Of a stretch of DNA of 64,000 nucleotides, positions 1 to 7,833 are shown one piece after another. Within the stretch, counting starts at the first letter, position 1. Each line of letters opens with the position of its first letter. Source of the stretch: Domibacillus robiginosus (lineage in GTDB: Bacteria > Bacillota > Bacilli > Bacillales > Domibacillaceae); NCBI RefSeq assembly GCF_000966195.1, contig NZ_LAHL01000038.1, forward strand, positions 42,229 to 106,228, given 5' to 3'. Under the pieces are notes generated by a model, which was not told the origin of the DNA, did not search any database, and worked only from the letters and a program-made list of their open reading frames with translations. The position numbers were made by a program, and so were the translations under genes.

Positions 1-456
1 AGTGTATTGGAGGTCGTTTTGGAAAGAAGAAAGCGACCCGCCGTTTGTATCCGCCTGGTCATTTGATGCCAGTGTGGATGAACTCGCTCAGCCTGTTGTG
101 GACGGACTCAAAACGGCAATCTGCTCGGGATTGATTTTCTACCAAATCGAGCAGGAGCAGCTTCCCGAAAAAGGAAATTACGGTATCGTGTTGAACAGAC
201 TTGAAGAGCCGGTAGCTTTTATTTCAAACAACAGATGTGCAGGTTATTCCTATGAATGAGGTGCCCGCTGCATTTGCAGAAGCGGAGGGCGAGGGAGATC
301 ATTCATACACATACTGGTATAAAGCACATAAAGATTTTTTCACGAAAGAACTTCAAAAGCTGGGCAGGAGTTTTCAGGAAGATATGCCGGCTTGTTTGTG
401 AACGCTTTTCTCTACTTGATGTAAAGGTAGAATCGGTCAAAAAGAAAGCGCTTTAA
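1..456 (+). pseudogene. Decayed ASCH-domain protein gene, at least two frameshifts
   Basis: The reading frame that opens at the left edge encodes RSFWKEE, then a stretch with DELAQPVVDGLKTA and GNYGIVLN, typical of small ASCH-domain (RNA-binding-like) proteins of Bacillaceae. The frame is lost near 225-235. The protein continues one base over as DVQVIPMNEVPAAFAEAEGE through HSYTYWYKAHKDFF to QEDMP near 390. It then needs a further one-base shift, at an extra G, to read LVCERFSLLDVK and end at 456. Both lesions fit single-base insertions. The 5' end lies at or beyond the window edge. ASCH identity is from remembered family pattern; the frameshifts are seen directly. Sequencing error is the alternative to true decay. 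Confidence 0.7.
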
Positions 457-771
457 AAATCGTGGCAGTGAACTGTTCATTCGCTCCCATATAATGATTG
501 ATTGGGGAACTGGACCAGGAAAGACATCCTTCTGTTTACGTACAAAGGCTTTGAGGTGGCAAGGGCGCAAGTGGTTATTATTCTTGAAAAGCCTGTTCAA
601 ACAGTGCTGTTGATGAGCAGAAAAAGGTATGATGGAGCTGGTACTGCGAGTGAATGAACCGAAACAAGTAAAAGTATTCCTTCAAAGCGGTGACCGTTTT
701 TACTCTTTTCTTTTTTATTCAGTCATGACTGAAGTAGCATTTGCATAAAAATAAGCAGTGTTTTTTCGAGC
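457..771. other. Intergenic stretch with no supported gene
   Basis: Only short frames without recognisable protein pattern or convincing ribosome binding site are seen here. The stretch follows a decayed gene and may be further eroded sequence. It presumably carries the promoter of the downstream kinase, but no convincing -35/-10 pair was identified. Confidence 0.4.
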
Positions 772-1914
772 ATGAAAAGGAAAAAGCACTACAGATATCG
801 AATTGAAGTAAAGAAACAGGGGGAATATGGGAAAGAGGAGTGGGGGCAATTGACAGGTATAATGCCCGATCAAATCAATCAATCCATTGTTGAGCGAGAG
901 GAAACCTATCGGAGTATTATCGAATATTCGCTTGAAGCGATTGTGATTCATGATGATTATAAAATTCTTTATATCAATGAATCTGGGGCGAATTTTTTGC
1001 GTGCCTCCAAAAAAGCGCTTATCGGTGATAATATTCTATCTGTGTTTCAGCCGTCATCACATGAGAGGCTCAAGAAACGAATTCAAAAGGGAATGGCAGA
1101 CGATGTACTGTCACCGCTTATTGAAGAAAAAATTATCCGGGCAGATGGAAGCGTTGTAGAAACAGAACTCTACTGCCGGCCGGTCATGTATGGAAATCGA
1201 AAAGTTATGCAATCCGTTTTTCGGGATATATCTGTCCGCAAAGAGTCGGAAAAAATGCTTAAAAACCGAGAGAAGCTTGCTTCAGTCGGGCAGATTGCAG
1301 CCGGTATTGTCCATGAGGTAAAAAACCCGCTTACAGCCGTGAAAGGTTTTTTACAGCTACTCAAAGAATCCCATTCACATCCTTATTTGCAGACGATGGA
1401 AAATGAACTCGACAAAGCCCTGATGACGCTCCAGAACTTATTACAGGTCTCAAAGCCGGACCTGCAGGATGAGCCTCTTATACCCATTGATTTGTGTAAA
1501 GAGCTTGAATCGCTAATGCTGCTATTCCAGGACAAATTATATAATGTAGAGGTTGAAATGGATTTACGCAATCCGGGCAGCCGGATTCTCGGGAAAAAGA
1601 ATTTATACTTAAAAGCTTTTTTTAATTTAATCAAAAATGCCTTAGAAGCCATTCATGAAAAAGGAAAAATAAAAATTAGCCACTATTGTGACAGCCAGTG
1701 GGTGTATATTAAAGTAGCAGATACGGGTGTTGGCGTGCCTGAAGAAAAACTGTCCATGCTCGGTACCCCCTTTTTCTCAAGCAAATCAGACGGCACAGGT
1801 CTTGGCCTTACACAGGTGTATACAACCATTCAGGAACACGGCGGGCATATTTCTGTTGAAAGCCGTCTTGGAGAAGGGACTACCTTTTGTATTCGACTGC
1901 CGATAACTCAATAA
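772..1914 (+). CDS. PAS-domain sensor histidine kinase (sporulation-kinase type)
   Basis: This is a 380-residue soluble two-component kinase. A PAS domain covers about residues 40-155 (RSIIEYSLEAIVIHDD through VFRDISVRKE). The phosphoacceptor region contains VHEVKNPLTAVKGF with His near 181. The ATPase domain shows the N-box NLIKNALEA, the G1 box DTGVGVP and the G2 box GTGLGL near the C terminus. There is no membrane segment. The layout resembles the Bacillus KinA/KinE group that feeds the Spo0F phosphorelay, but no response regulator is adjacent, so the partner is inferred. The start is uncertain: the first ATG at 772 has no clear ribosome binding site, and an in-frame ATG at 862 is possible. 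A bidirectional hairpin follows. Confidence 0.85.
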   Translation: MKRKKHYRYRIEVKKQGEYGKEEWGQLTGIMPDQINQSIVEREETYRSIIEYSLEAIVIHDDYKILYINESGANFLRASKKALIGDNILSVFQPSSHERLKKRIQKGMADDVLSPLIEEKIIRADGSVVETELYCRPVMYGNRKVMQSVFRDISVRKESEKMLKNREKLASVGQIAAGIVHEVKNPLTAVKGFLQLLKESHSHPYLQTMENELDKALMTLQNLLQVSKPDLQDEPLIPIDLCKELESLMLLFQDKLYNVEVEMDLRNPGSRILGKKNLYLKAFFNLIKNALEAIHEKGKIKISHYCDSQWVYIKVADTGVGVPEEKLSMLGTPFFSSKSDGTGLGLTQVYTTIQEHGGHISVESRLGEGTTFCIRLPITQ

Positions 1915-1947
1915 ACATAAAAGTCTTTGCAGAGTACGCAAAGAAAT

Positions 1948-1980
1948 AAAAAAGCCGTCCAAACAATGGACGGCTTTTTT
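1948..1980. terminator. Bidirectional rho-independent terminator
   Basis: The stem GCCGTCC / GGACGGC has a 7-base loop and is flanked by A-rich and T-rich tracts. It sits between two convergent genes and can serve both strands. Confidence 0.85.
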
Positions 1981-2626
1981 ATTGACACCCATTTGGACCG
2001 CAGGACTGACCACTCATCAGCAGCGATATTTTTTTCTTTTTTGGTTTTCTTTCTTGCTCAATAAGGCATTCAATTTCTTCTTTTGATTGAATACCAGCTA
2101 CTTTCGTACAGCCGATGACCAAAAGGGGTGTGCGTGTTACTCCGGTTTCGTTATAAGCATCATGTAATGCCTTGTTGTGTATGTTTTTGTACAAACGCTG
2201 CTCAAGCGCTTCACGGTAGGCCTGTTTATCTAAACCAATATCGGCAGCTAGCCGGGTAAGAACGTTTATCTGGCCGATATTTTGCTGCTCCCCAAAAAAA
2301 GCATGCATGAGCCGGTCATTGTATTCGTCCGCCTTTCCGTTTTCTCTCGCAAAATAATAGCCTTCAGACGCAAGGCGGGAACTCGGGTATGGCTGCACAT
2401 TCGGAAGAATAATCGAAACACCCATTTTTTGGGCCAGTGGATAAACAATCTCTCTCCAAAGCTGAAGGCGGTCTTCTGGATAAAGCGGTGACTGCATAGG
2501 CTGTTCGAGCGGAATCCATTCAATATTTATATCATCTTTTTCTTTAAGGACTTCATAAAGCGGCTGTTTTGCTAAAAAGCAAAATGGGCAAACATAATCG
2601 GAGTATACGCTGATTTTCACTGTCAA
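1979..2626 (-). CDS. DsbA-family thiol oxidoreductase (FrnE-like)
   Basis: The protein has 215 residues with a thioredoxin-fold DsbA domain. The N-terminal active site reads DYVCPFC, a CxxC close to the start. The middle helical part contains ASEGYYFARENGKADEYNDR, and a TRTPLLVIG strand with the cis-Pro follows near residue 170. The C-terminal end is Cys-rich (SCGPNGC), which could bind metal. There is no signal peptide, so it is cytosolic. The start chosen is TTG at 2626, which has AAAGGAG eight bases upstream; a longer upstream reading frame lacks a ribosome binding site and would run across the parS site. FrnE-like proteins are dithiol oxidoreductases; the substrate is unknown. Confidence 0.85.
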   Translation of the reverse strand: MTVKISVYSDYVCPFCFLAKQPLYEVLKEKDDINIEWIPLEQPMQSPLYPEDRLQLWREIVYPLAQKMGVSIILPNVQPYPSSRLASEGYYFARENGKADEYNDRLMHAFFGEQQNIGQINVLTRLAADIGLDKQAYREALEQRLYKNIHNKALHDAYNETGVTRTPLLVIGCTKVAGIQSKEEIECLIEQERKPKKKKISLLMSGQSCGPNGCQ

Positions 2627-2707
2627 AACGACATTCTCCTTTCTTTTCCCTTTGGGCTGATTATATAGTGCCAATGCCCGTTCGTCTAACCATCTGCTTT
2701 TGAGCTG

Positions 2708-2723
2708 CGTTTCACGTGAAACA
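2708..2723. promoter_or_regulatory. parS centromere-like site for Spo0J/ParB
   Basis: The 14-base core GTTTCACGTGAAAC (2709-2722) is a perfect palindrome and equals the conserved core of the Bacillus parS site, TGTTNCACGTGAAACA. Here only the first base of the 16-mer differs (C instead of T). ParB (Spo0J) binds such sites and spreads to organise chromosome segregation and load SMC. The site lies between the terminator of the small membrane protein gene and the start of the oxidoreductase gene, not inside an operon. Confidence 0.8.
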
Positions 2724-2750
2724 AAAAAAGGCGCCGCCAAGGCACCTTTT
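2724..2750 (-). terminator. Terminator of the YiaA/B-domain gene
   Basis: The stem AAAGGCGCC / GGCACCTTT (2727-2735 with 2741-2749) is read on the minus strand with a T-run after it. It sits directly downstream of the small membrane protein gene and abuts the parS site. Confidence 0.7.
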
Positions 2751-2758
2751 CTTACATT

Positions 2759-3025
2759 TTATTCAGAAGGAGATTTTATGCTGCTGCGTCTGCGCTCTTC
2801 TTCCTCCGCGATAATCTCATTGTCTTCCGCATTATCACGTGTTACTTTTTGCGTTAAGATCGCACCGACGGCAACAAGAATCATAACGGCGATATAATAT
2901 CCTTTTTCATTCAGCTCCATGTCTGCATTAAAAAGGCCGATCGAAAACAAAGCAACACCTGCGACGAAAGTGAAATAAGCCAGGAATGTAAAAGCAGGGG
3001 TATTTCTTCTTCGGTATCGCTGCAT
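2759..3025 (-). CDS. YiaA/YiaB two-helix domain membrane protein
   Basis: The 88-residue protein has two hydrophobic segments: residues 11-31 (AFTFLAYFTFVAGVALFSIG) and 42-58 (GYYIAVMILVAVGAILT). It has a charged C-terminal tail, EEEERRR. The arrangement matches the yiaA/B two-helix domain family of small membrane proteins, whose function is unknown. AGGAGG lies seven bases before the ATG. It is a single-gene unit with its own terminator. In the upstream gap are A/T-rich sequences that probably hold its promoter and that of the divergent TSUP gene. Confidence 0.75.
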   Translation of the reverse strand: MQRYRRRNTPAFTFLAYFTFVAGVALFSIGLFNADMELNEKGYYIAVMILVAVGAILTQKVTRDNAEDNEIIAEEEERRRSSIKSPSE

Positions 3026-3188
3026 GGGATCTCCTCCTTTATTTTGTTAGTACTAGATACTAATACTATACCATAAATTCTGAAAAAAGACTATATATGG
3101 CAGGTATCCCCCTAGAAAAAGAACTTATGGTAAAATGAAAGGGTTGTAAAAAGAAGCTGTTTAACGCGTAAAAGCTGGAGATGAAGAA

Positions 3189-3929
3189 ATGTTAATTGTA
3201 TTGACTATGTTTTTGCTTGGCACGCTGTTTGGTTTTATCGGAGCAGGCGGAGCGGGATTTGTGATTGCTGTGCTGACTCTTTTTTTTCATGTGCCCATTC
3301 ATACAGCACTCGGTACTTCCCTGGCAGCGATGGCGTTTACAAGTGTATCTGGTGCATACAGTCACTATCGCGAAGGAAACACACATTTGAAGGTCGGCCT
3401 TATTGTCGGCGGCTTTGCGGCGGCTGGTTCATTTGCGGGTGCCAAGATTGCAGCTGTTATACCTGAAGAATCACTGCACTGGCTAACAGCGGGCATGCTG
3501 TTTTTATCCGCTTTTTTGCTTTTTATCAAGCTGTTTTTTTTAAAAGACACATCAAAGACGGTAGATGATAAAAGCCACATTGTTTGGTTAAAGGGAATTT
3601 TGCTCGGTCTGCTTGTAGGTGCATTGTCCGGGACATTTGGGATTGGCTCAGCACCATTTATTCAAATTGGCTTAATGGTTCTGCTTCATTTAACGATCCG
3701 TCAGTCAGTCGGCACAACGATGCTGGTGATTTTGCCACTTGCAATCGGCGGCGGAGCTGGTTACTTTTCAGAAGGATTTATTGATTTCTTTTTGCTGTTA
3801 AAGGTGCTTATTGGTACAGCTTGCGGTGCTTATATTGGCGCGAAATTCACCAATATTTTACCTCAGCCCATGTTAAAATCTGTGGTTATTTTAACACCAA
3901 CTATGGCTGCAGTCCTATTGTTAATTTAG
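3189..3929 (+). CDS. TSUP-family (TauE/SafE) anion permease
   Basis: The 246-residue protein has about eight membrane segments arranged as two repeats. Each half has a glycine-rich first segment: GTLFGFIGAGGAGFVIAV near the N terminus and GALSGTFGIGSAPFIQIGL near residue 145. This is the hallmark of TSUP sulfite/sulfonate/organosulfur exporters, though substrates vary widely and cannot be read from sequence. A ribosome binding site, TGGAGA, lies before the ATG. No sulfur-metabolism genes are adjacent. It is followed by the riboswitch leader of the next gene. Confidence 0.85.
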   Translation: MLIVLTMFLLGTLFGFIGAGGAGFVIAVLTLFFHVPIHTALGTSLAAMAFTSVSGAYSHYREGNTHLKVGLIVGGFAAAGSFAGAKIAAVIPEESLHWLTAGMLFLSAFLLFIKLFFLKDTSKTVDDKSHIVWLKGILLGLLVGALSGTFGIGSAPFIQIGLMVLLHLTIRQSVGTTMLVILPLAIGGGAGYFSEGFIDFFLLLKVLIGTACGAYIGAKFTNILPQPMLKSVVILTPTMAAVLLLI

Positions 3930-3993
3930 CCTTTCGAAAGTACTAGTCAAAAAAGCATAAAGGTTTTATAATATATTTATAAAATACATCTGA

Positions 3994-4076
3994 AAAAGGC
4001 AAACTACTCCGAAAGGGTAGGACGCAAAGCCATGAGCCTAACTGCTGAAAAGCATATGGTCGTCAGGTTGCCAGGC
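3994..4076 (+). promoter_or_regulatory. Cyclic di-GMP-I (GEMM-I) riboswitch aptamer
   Basis: All landmarks of the class-I c-di-GMP aptamer are present in order. The P1 strand GGCAAAC (3998-4004) pairs with GGTTGCC (4066-4072). A stem is capped by the GAAA tetraloop in CCGAAAGG (4009-4016). The conserved GACGCAAAGCC starts at 4021. The 11-nt tetraloop receptor is formed by CCTAA (4037-4041) and TATGG (4055-4059). A -10 like TATAAT at 3967-3972 with TAGTCA 17 bases upstream could be the promoter. The aptamer senses intracellular c-di-GMP and acts on the downstream secreted-protein gene. Confidence 0.92.
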
Positions 4077-4118
4077 TCTCATTCTGTGAGTCTAGGCTTA
4101 CAGAATGGAGGGCTTTTT
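4075..4118 (+). terminator. Expression platform: terminator that also buries the ribosome binding site
   Basis: The hairpin begins directly after the aptamer. Its upper stem pairs ATTCTGT (4081-4087) with ACAGAAT (4100-4106), and its lower stem pairs GGCTCTC with GGAGGGC around a bulged G. A TTTTT tract follows. The 3' arm contains GGAGGG (4107-4112), the ribosome binding site of the TTG start at 4122. The hairpin could therefore act as both transcription terminator and translation block. Whether c-di-GMP turns the gene on or off is not evident. Confidence 0.75.
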
Positions 4119-4121
4119 GTA

Positions 4122-4994
4122 TTGAAAAAAATAGTCGTCTTACTGTCCTTTTTTGTTCTTATGGCCGCTGGAACCCAGCAAACAAAAGCGGAGGCAGCTG
4201 CTGCGGGCGACCGGGCAACATGGCTGTGGAATCCGTGGATGATCATTGATGATGAAGCAGGAACGCTTGCTTTTTTGGAAAGCAAGCAATTGAATAAAGT
4301 ATACGTGCAAATTGATCGAGATATCCCTGCAGGTGTGTATCGCAGCTTTATCCAAAAAGCAGCTGCAAAGGGTATGCGTATTTATGCACTGGATGGAGCG
4401 CCGGCCTGGGTAGCACCGAAAGGATATACGAGCCAAAATCAGCTGATGAACTGGCTTGGAGATTATCAAAGCGGATCAACCGATGATCAAAAATTTGCGG
4501 GTGTTCATCTAGATGTAGAACCATATCTTTACAGCGGCTGGACATCCAATCAGGCTGGAACGATTAAAGCATACCAGGCACTAGTGCAGCGTGCGAAAAC
4601 GAGCACGGCATCCTTGAAGCTTCCACTTGAAGTGGACATGCCGTTTTGGTTTGATGAAGTTCGCTACAAAAACACATATGGAGCCGGCATGCTGGCAGAG
4701 TGGGTTATTGCAAATACAAACAGTGTAACGATTATGGCTTACCGCGATGATGCCGCATTTATTATTGACGTTGTAAAAAATGAGATTGCGATGGCTGGAA
4801 AATATGGAAAAGCAATTGTTGTCGGCGTAGAAACAGGAGAAACAGACGAAGGTGACAATATCTCCTTTTTTGAAGAAGGAGAAGCTTTCATGCAGCAAGA
4901 GCTGGCAGAAGTGCAGTCTTACTATACAGGCACACCAGGATTCAACGGAACGGCTGTCCACCATGTAGGAAGCTGGATGTCCATGAATCCGTAA
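4122..4994 (+). CDS. Secreted putative glycosidase-like protein under c-di-GMP riboswitch control
   Basis: The protein has 290 residues counted from the TTG at 4122, which lies nine bases after GGAGGG; longer in-frame starts would translate the riboswitch itself. The N terminus, KKIVVLLSFFVLMAAG followed by a likely cleavage site near TKAEA, is a Sec signal peptide. The mature part begins ATWLWNPWMI. It has alternating strand/helix pattern with FAGVHLDVEPY and VTIMAYRDDA, which resemble the Asp/Glu-bearing strand ends of TIM-barrel glycoside hydrolases (GH18-like or related). I do not recognise a named family. By analogy with other c-di-GMP riboswitch targets, a role in extracellular matrix or surface polysaccharide is inferred. 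Confidence 0.75.
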   Translation: MKKIVVLLSFFVLMAAGTQQTKAEAAAAGDRATWLWNPWMIIDDEAGTLAFLESKQLNKVYVQIDRDIPAGVYRSFIQKAAAKGMRIYALDGAPAWVAPKGYTSQNQLMNWLGDYQSGSTDDQKFAGVHLDVEPYLYSGWTSNQAGTIKAYQALVQRAKTSTASLKLPLEVDMPFWFDEVRYKNTYGAGMLAEWVIANTNSVTIMAYRDDAAFIIDVVKNEIAMAGKYGKAIVVGVETGETDEGDNISFFEEGEAFMQQELAEVQSYYTGTPGFNGTAVHHVGSWMSMNP

Positions 4995-5002
4995 ACAGAA
5001 AA

Positions 5003-5028
5003 GATCTGTCTTTAAAAAGGCGGATCTT
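5003..5028 (+). repeat. 26-bp terminator-like direct repeat, copy 1
   Basis: The hairpin GATCTGTC ... GGCGGATC is followed by a T-run and terminates the riboswitch-controlled gene. A copy with one mismatch in 26 lies at 5525-5550, so the two bracket a segment of about 500 bp. Confidence 0.75.
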
Positions 5029-5103
5029 TTTTGTTTGTTGAAATAGAATGTTATCCAGTTGTATCATCCTCAGTGTCTACCTGTTTATGGACATTTTCGG
5101 TCT

Positions 5104-5240
5104 ATCTTGATCCCCTATGTGTAACCGTTCTTAGTCGAAGCATAGAAAAAGCGGCACTCGCGAGGCTCCGCTTTCCAAGGGGCAGGCGTTGAGCCCGAAC
5201 GCGCCTGTCGGCTTCCACGGCCTCAGCTGCCCTCCCACCT
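5104..5240. repeat. Bacillaceae-type palindromic intergenic repeat (first)
   Basis: GC-rich sequence with GAGGCTCCGCTTTCC, GGGGCAGGCGTTGAGC and CGCCTGTCGGCTTCC. This resembles the GC-rich, structured interspersed elements common between genes in Bacillus and relatives. It is non-coding; the long frame that crosses it has no protein character. Family assignment is from memory of similar elements. Confidence 0.55.
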
Positions 5241-5352
5241 CCAAGTGGCTTGCAACAAGAGTATATAGAGCTAAAAAGGTTGTATTTTTTCTTTTTAAAA
5301 AAGAGAAAAATGTCTATCCAGTCCTTGGCTGATTGATCTTCAACACTACTTA

Positions 5353-5478
5353 GTGAAGCCGGCCGGACGTAGACTCCTGCGGGAAGTACACAGTGACAGT
5401 GAGTCGGGAGGTCCCGCAGGCGTAAGCCGAGGAAGCTCTCACACTGTCTTAGGATGCGCGAAGTCCGGCAGGCTTCAC
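5353..5478. repeat. Bacillaceae-type palindromic intergenic repeat (second)
   Basis: The ends GTGAAGCC...CCGGAC and GTCCGG...GGCTTCAC pair with each other. The interior carries GACTCCTGCGGGA and TCCCGCAGGCGTAAGCCGAG, the signature of a widespread Bacillaceae repeat that can fold into a long cruciform or hairpin. It lies between a secreted-protein gene and the gal operon. Confidence 0.7.
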
Positions 5479-5524
5479 TTATCGGCTCTTTTTTTGAAAG
5501 AGAAAGAATTTGTCTACACACTGA

Positions 5525-5550
5525 GATCCGTCTTTAAAAAGGCGGATCTT
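5525..5550 (+). repeat. 26-bp terminator-like direct repeat, copy 2
   Basis: This is a near-identical copy of the terminator at 5003-5028, now with no gene directly upstream. It suggests a duplication or an insertion that split an original intergenic region. Confidence 0.75.
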
Positions 5551-5583
5551 CTTGTATGCAAAATTTCTTGCTTTCACATAATG

Positions 5584-5630
5584 ATTTTTACTAAAAATAT
5601 ATTTGACTTTTACTAAAATAAAAGTAAAAT
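5584..5630 (+). promoter_or_regulatory. gal operon promoter with two candidate GalR operators
   Basis: The -35 TTGACT (5603-5608) and -10 TAAAAT (5625-5630) are 16 bases apart. Two copies of the palindrome TTTTACTAAAA occupy 5586-5596 and 5608-5618. Their centres are 22 bp apart, two helical turns. One lies upstream of the -35 and one in the spacer. The LacI-family gene that ends this operon is the natural candidate regulator. Confidence 0.7.
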
Positions 5631-5653
5631 AAAAGAAAAAAGGGGGCGCTTTC

Positions 5654-6835
5654 ATGAAAATGGAGGGAATGGGACGGTTATTTGCAGACACTTTTAATCG
5701 GCCGGCTGAGCGAGTTTTTTTTGCACCCGGGCGCATTAATTTAATTGGAGAACATACGGATTACAACGGCGGCCACGTATTTCCGCTTGCGATTACCTTT
5801 GGAACGTATGCATTAGCAGCAAAAAGAGAAGATAACAAACTTCGCTTTTATTCTGCTAATTTTAGTGAACGGGGAGTAGTGGAAGGATCGCTTGACGCAT
5901 TGGGCTACAGAGAAGAAGATGGATGGACCAATTATCCGAAAGGCATGACGAAGCTGATGCAGGAAGCGGGTTATTCAATCAATACCGGATATGATGTTCT
6001 TTTTTACGGCAATATTCCAAACGGAGCCGGCCTTTCTTCTTCAGCCTCCATTGAAATGGCAACGGGTGTGATGTTAGAAGGGCTGTTTGACCTGGATATA
6101 GATCGGATTGAGATGGTGAAAATCGGCCAAAGAGTTGAAAACTACTACATCGGTGTCAACAGCGGCATTATGGATCAATTTGCGATTGGCATGGGTAAAG
6201 CCGGCGCAGCGATCTGGCTTGATTGTGAAACGCTCGACTTTGAATACGCGCCAATCGAGCTTCCAGATGCAAGCATTGTTATAATGAATACGAACAAGCG
6301 CCGTGAGCTTGCTTCATCTAAATACAATGAGCGGCGCAGCGAGTGTGAGGAAGCACTAAGCCGGCTTCAAAAACAAATTGATGTGAAGTCGCTTGGCGAG
6401 CTGACGACGGATCAGTTTGAAGAGTATCGGGCAGCAATCGGTGATGCTGTTTTGGAAAAGCGCGCACGTCATGCCGTTTATGAAAATGCACGGACAATCG
6501 AGGCGCTGAACAAGCTGAAGCGAGGAGACGTGGAAGCAGTCGGCTTGCTTATGAATGAATCGCATCGCTCGCTGGAACAGGATTATGAAGTAACAGGAAA
6601 AGAGCTTGATACACTCGTGCACACAGCCTGGAATCAGCCGGGAGTAATCGGTGCACGAATGACTGGAGCAGGCTTTGGCGGCTGTGCTATTGCCATTGTC
6701 CTTAACGAGCATATCGACTCATTTATAAGTGAAGTTGGGAATCGGTACAAAGAGGAATGTGGCATCGAAGCAGCGTTCTACATGGCTGCTATTGGCGGCG
6801 GTGCACGTGAACTAGTGAGGGAGGAAATAAAATGA
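5654..6835 (+). CDS. galK: Galactokinase
   Basis: The 393-residue enzyme phosphorylates alpha-D-galactose at C1, the first step of the Leloir pathway. The galactokinase signature GRINLIGEHTDY lies at residues 26-37. The GHMP-kinase ATP motif GAGLSSSAS lies near 123-131, and GIMDQFAIGMG with the catalytic Asp near 173. A C-terminal glycine motif, GAGFGGCAIA, lies near 338. The length is usual. AGGGGGC precedes the ATG. The gene opens galK-galE-galT-galR; its stop overlaps the galE start in ATGA. Confidence 0.97.
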   Translation: MKMEGMGRLFADTFNRPAERVFFAPGRINLIGEHTDYNGGHVFPLAITFGTYALAAKREDNKLRFYSANFSERGVVEGSLDALGYREEDGWTNYPKGMTKLMQEAGYSINTGYDVLFYGNIPNGAGLSSSASIEMATGVMLEGLFDLDIDRIEMVKIGQRVENYYIGVNSGIMDQFAIGMGKAGAAIWLDCETLDFEYAPIELPDASIVIMNTNKRRELASSKYNERRSECEEALSRLQKQIDVKSLGELTTDQFEEYRAAIGDAVLEKRARHAVYENARTIEALNKLKRGDVEAVGLLMNESHRSLEQDYEVTGKELDTLVHTAWNQPGVIGARMTGAGFGGCAIAIVLNEHIDSFISEVGNRYKEECGIEAAFYMAAIGGGARELVREEIK

Positions 6836-7833
6836 GTATTGCTGTAATAGGCGGAGCAGGATATGTTGGTTCGCACGCGGTGCGGGCTCTTTTAGCGAAA
6901 AACCGCGATGTGGTAGTAATTGATAGTCTCGAAACAGGCCACCCAGAATCTGTGCCGGACGGTGTATCCTTTTATACAGGAGATATCCGGGATCGTCACT
7001 TTTTGGATGAAATATTTGCCAATGAACAGATTGAGCAGGTGGTTCATTTTGCGGCAAATTCACTTGTGGGTGAGTCGATGGAAAATCCGCTGAAGTACTA
7101 CGACAATAATGTGTTTGGTACGCAGGTATTGCTTGAGGCGATGATAAAGCACGGAGTAGAGCACATTGTTTTTTCTTCCTCAGCTGCTACATATGGAGAA
7201 CAAAAAGAAATGCCTATCACAGAAGAGGCACCTGCCGATCCAACAAGTGCATACGGTGAAACAAAACTAGCGATGGAGCGAATGATGAAATGGTGTGATG
7301 CCGCGCACGGTACAAAATTTGTTTCACTGCGCTATTTTAACGTTGCCGGAGCAAGCGAATTGGGTGTGATTGGGGAAGATCATAATCCGGAAACACACTT
7401 AATTCCAGTTGTATTGCAGGTAGCTAACGGGCAACGGGAACACATTACCATTTTTGGAGAGGATTATCCGACAGAAGACGGTACGTGTATTCGTGATTAT
7501 ATTCATGTAGAAGACTTGGTTGATGCACATATTCTAGCACTGGATTATTTGAAAGACGGCGGCGAAAGCAACATTTTTAATTTGGGCTCTAATCAAGGGT
7601 TTTCTGTAAAAGAAATTGTCGAAGCTGCAAGGGAAGTAACCGGGCATCCGATTCCAGTTGTAATTGGCCAAAAGCGTGCGGGTGATCCAGCCGTGTTAAT
7701 CGCTTCTTCTCAAAAAGCGCGGTCAGTACTTGGATGGTCACCTGCCCGGACAGATATTTCAACGATTATTCGTGACGCATGGAATTGGCATGAGCAGCAT
7801 CCGCATGGTTATAAAGGGGCGGGCCGTTCATGA
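6832..7833 (+). CDS. galE: UDP-glucose 4-epimerase
   Basis: The 333-residue short-chain-dehydrogenase-type epimerase interconverts UDP-galactose and UDP-glucose. GGAGYVGSHAVRALL at residues 7-21 is the NAD-binding loop. VFSSSAATYG and the YGETK catalytic Tyr/Lys pair (Tyr near 141) follow, then the sugar-nucleotide region RYFNVAGA. A GAGG ribosome binding site lies inside the end of galK. The gene overlaps galK and galT by four bases each, so translation is coupled. Confidence 0.96.
   Translation: MSIAVIGGAGYVGSHAVRALLAKNRDVVVIDSLETGHPESVPDGVSFYTGDIRDRHFLDEIFANEQIEQVVHFAANSLVGESMENPLKYYDNNVFGTQVLLEAMIKHGVEHIVFSSSAATYGEQKEMPITEEAPADPTSAYGETKLAMERMMKWCDAAHGTKFVSLRYFNVAGASELGVIGEDHNPETHLIPVVLQVANGQREHITIFGEDYPTEDGTCIRDYIHVEDLVDAHILALDYLKDGGESNIFNLGSNQGFSVKEIVEAAREVTGHPIPVVIGQKRAGDPAVLIASSQKARSVLGWSPARTDISTIIRDAWNWHEQHPHGYKGAGRS

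Noticed and set aside
4032..4121. An upstream ATG that would extend the secreted protein by 30 residues
   Set aside because: It would translate the conserved riboswitch aptamer and its terminator, and would bury the signal peptide; the TTG at 4122 has the correctly spaced GGAGGG.
5102..5521. A 139-residue frame on the minus strand
   Set aside because: It runs across GC-rich palindromic repeats, has no ribosome binding site and no protein-like composition.
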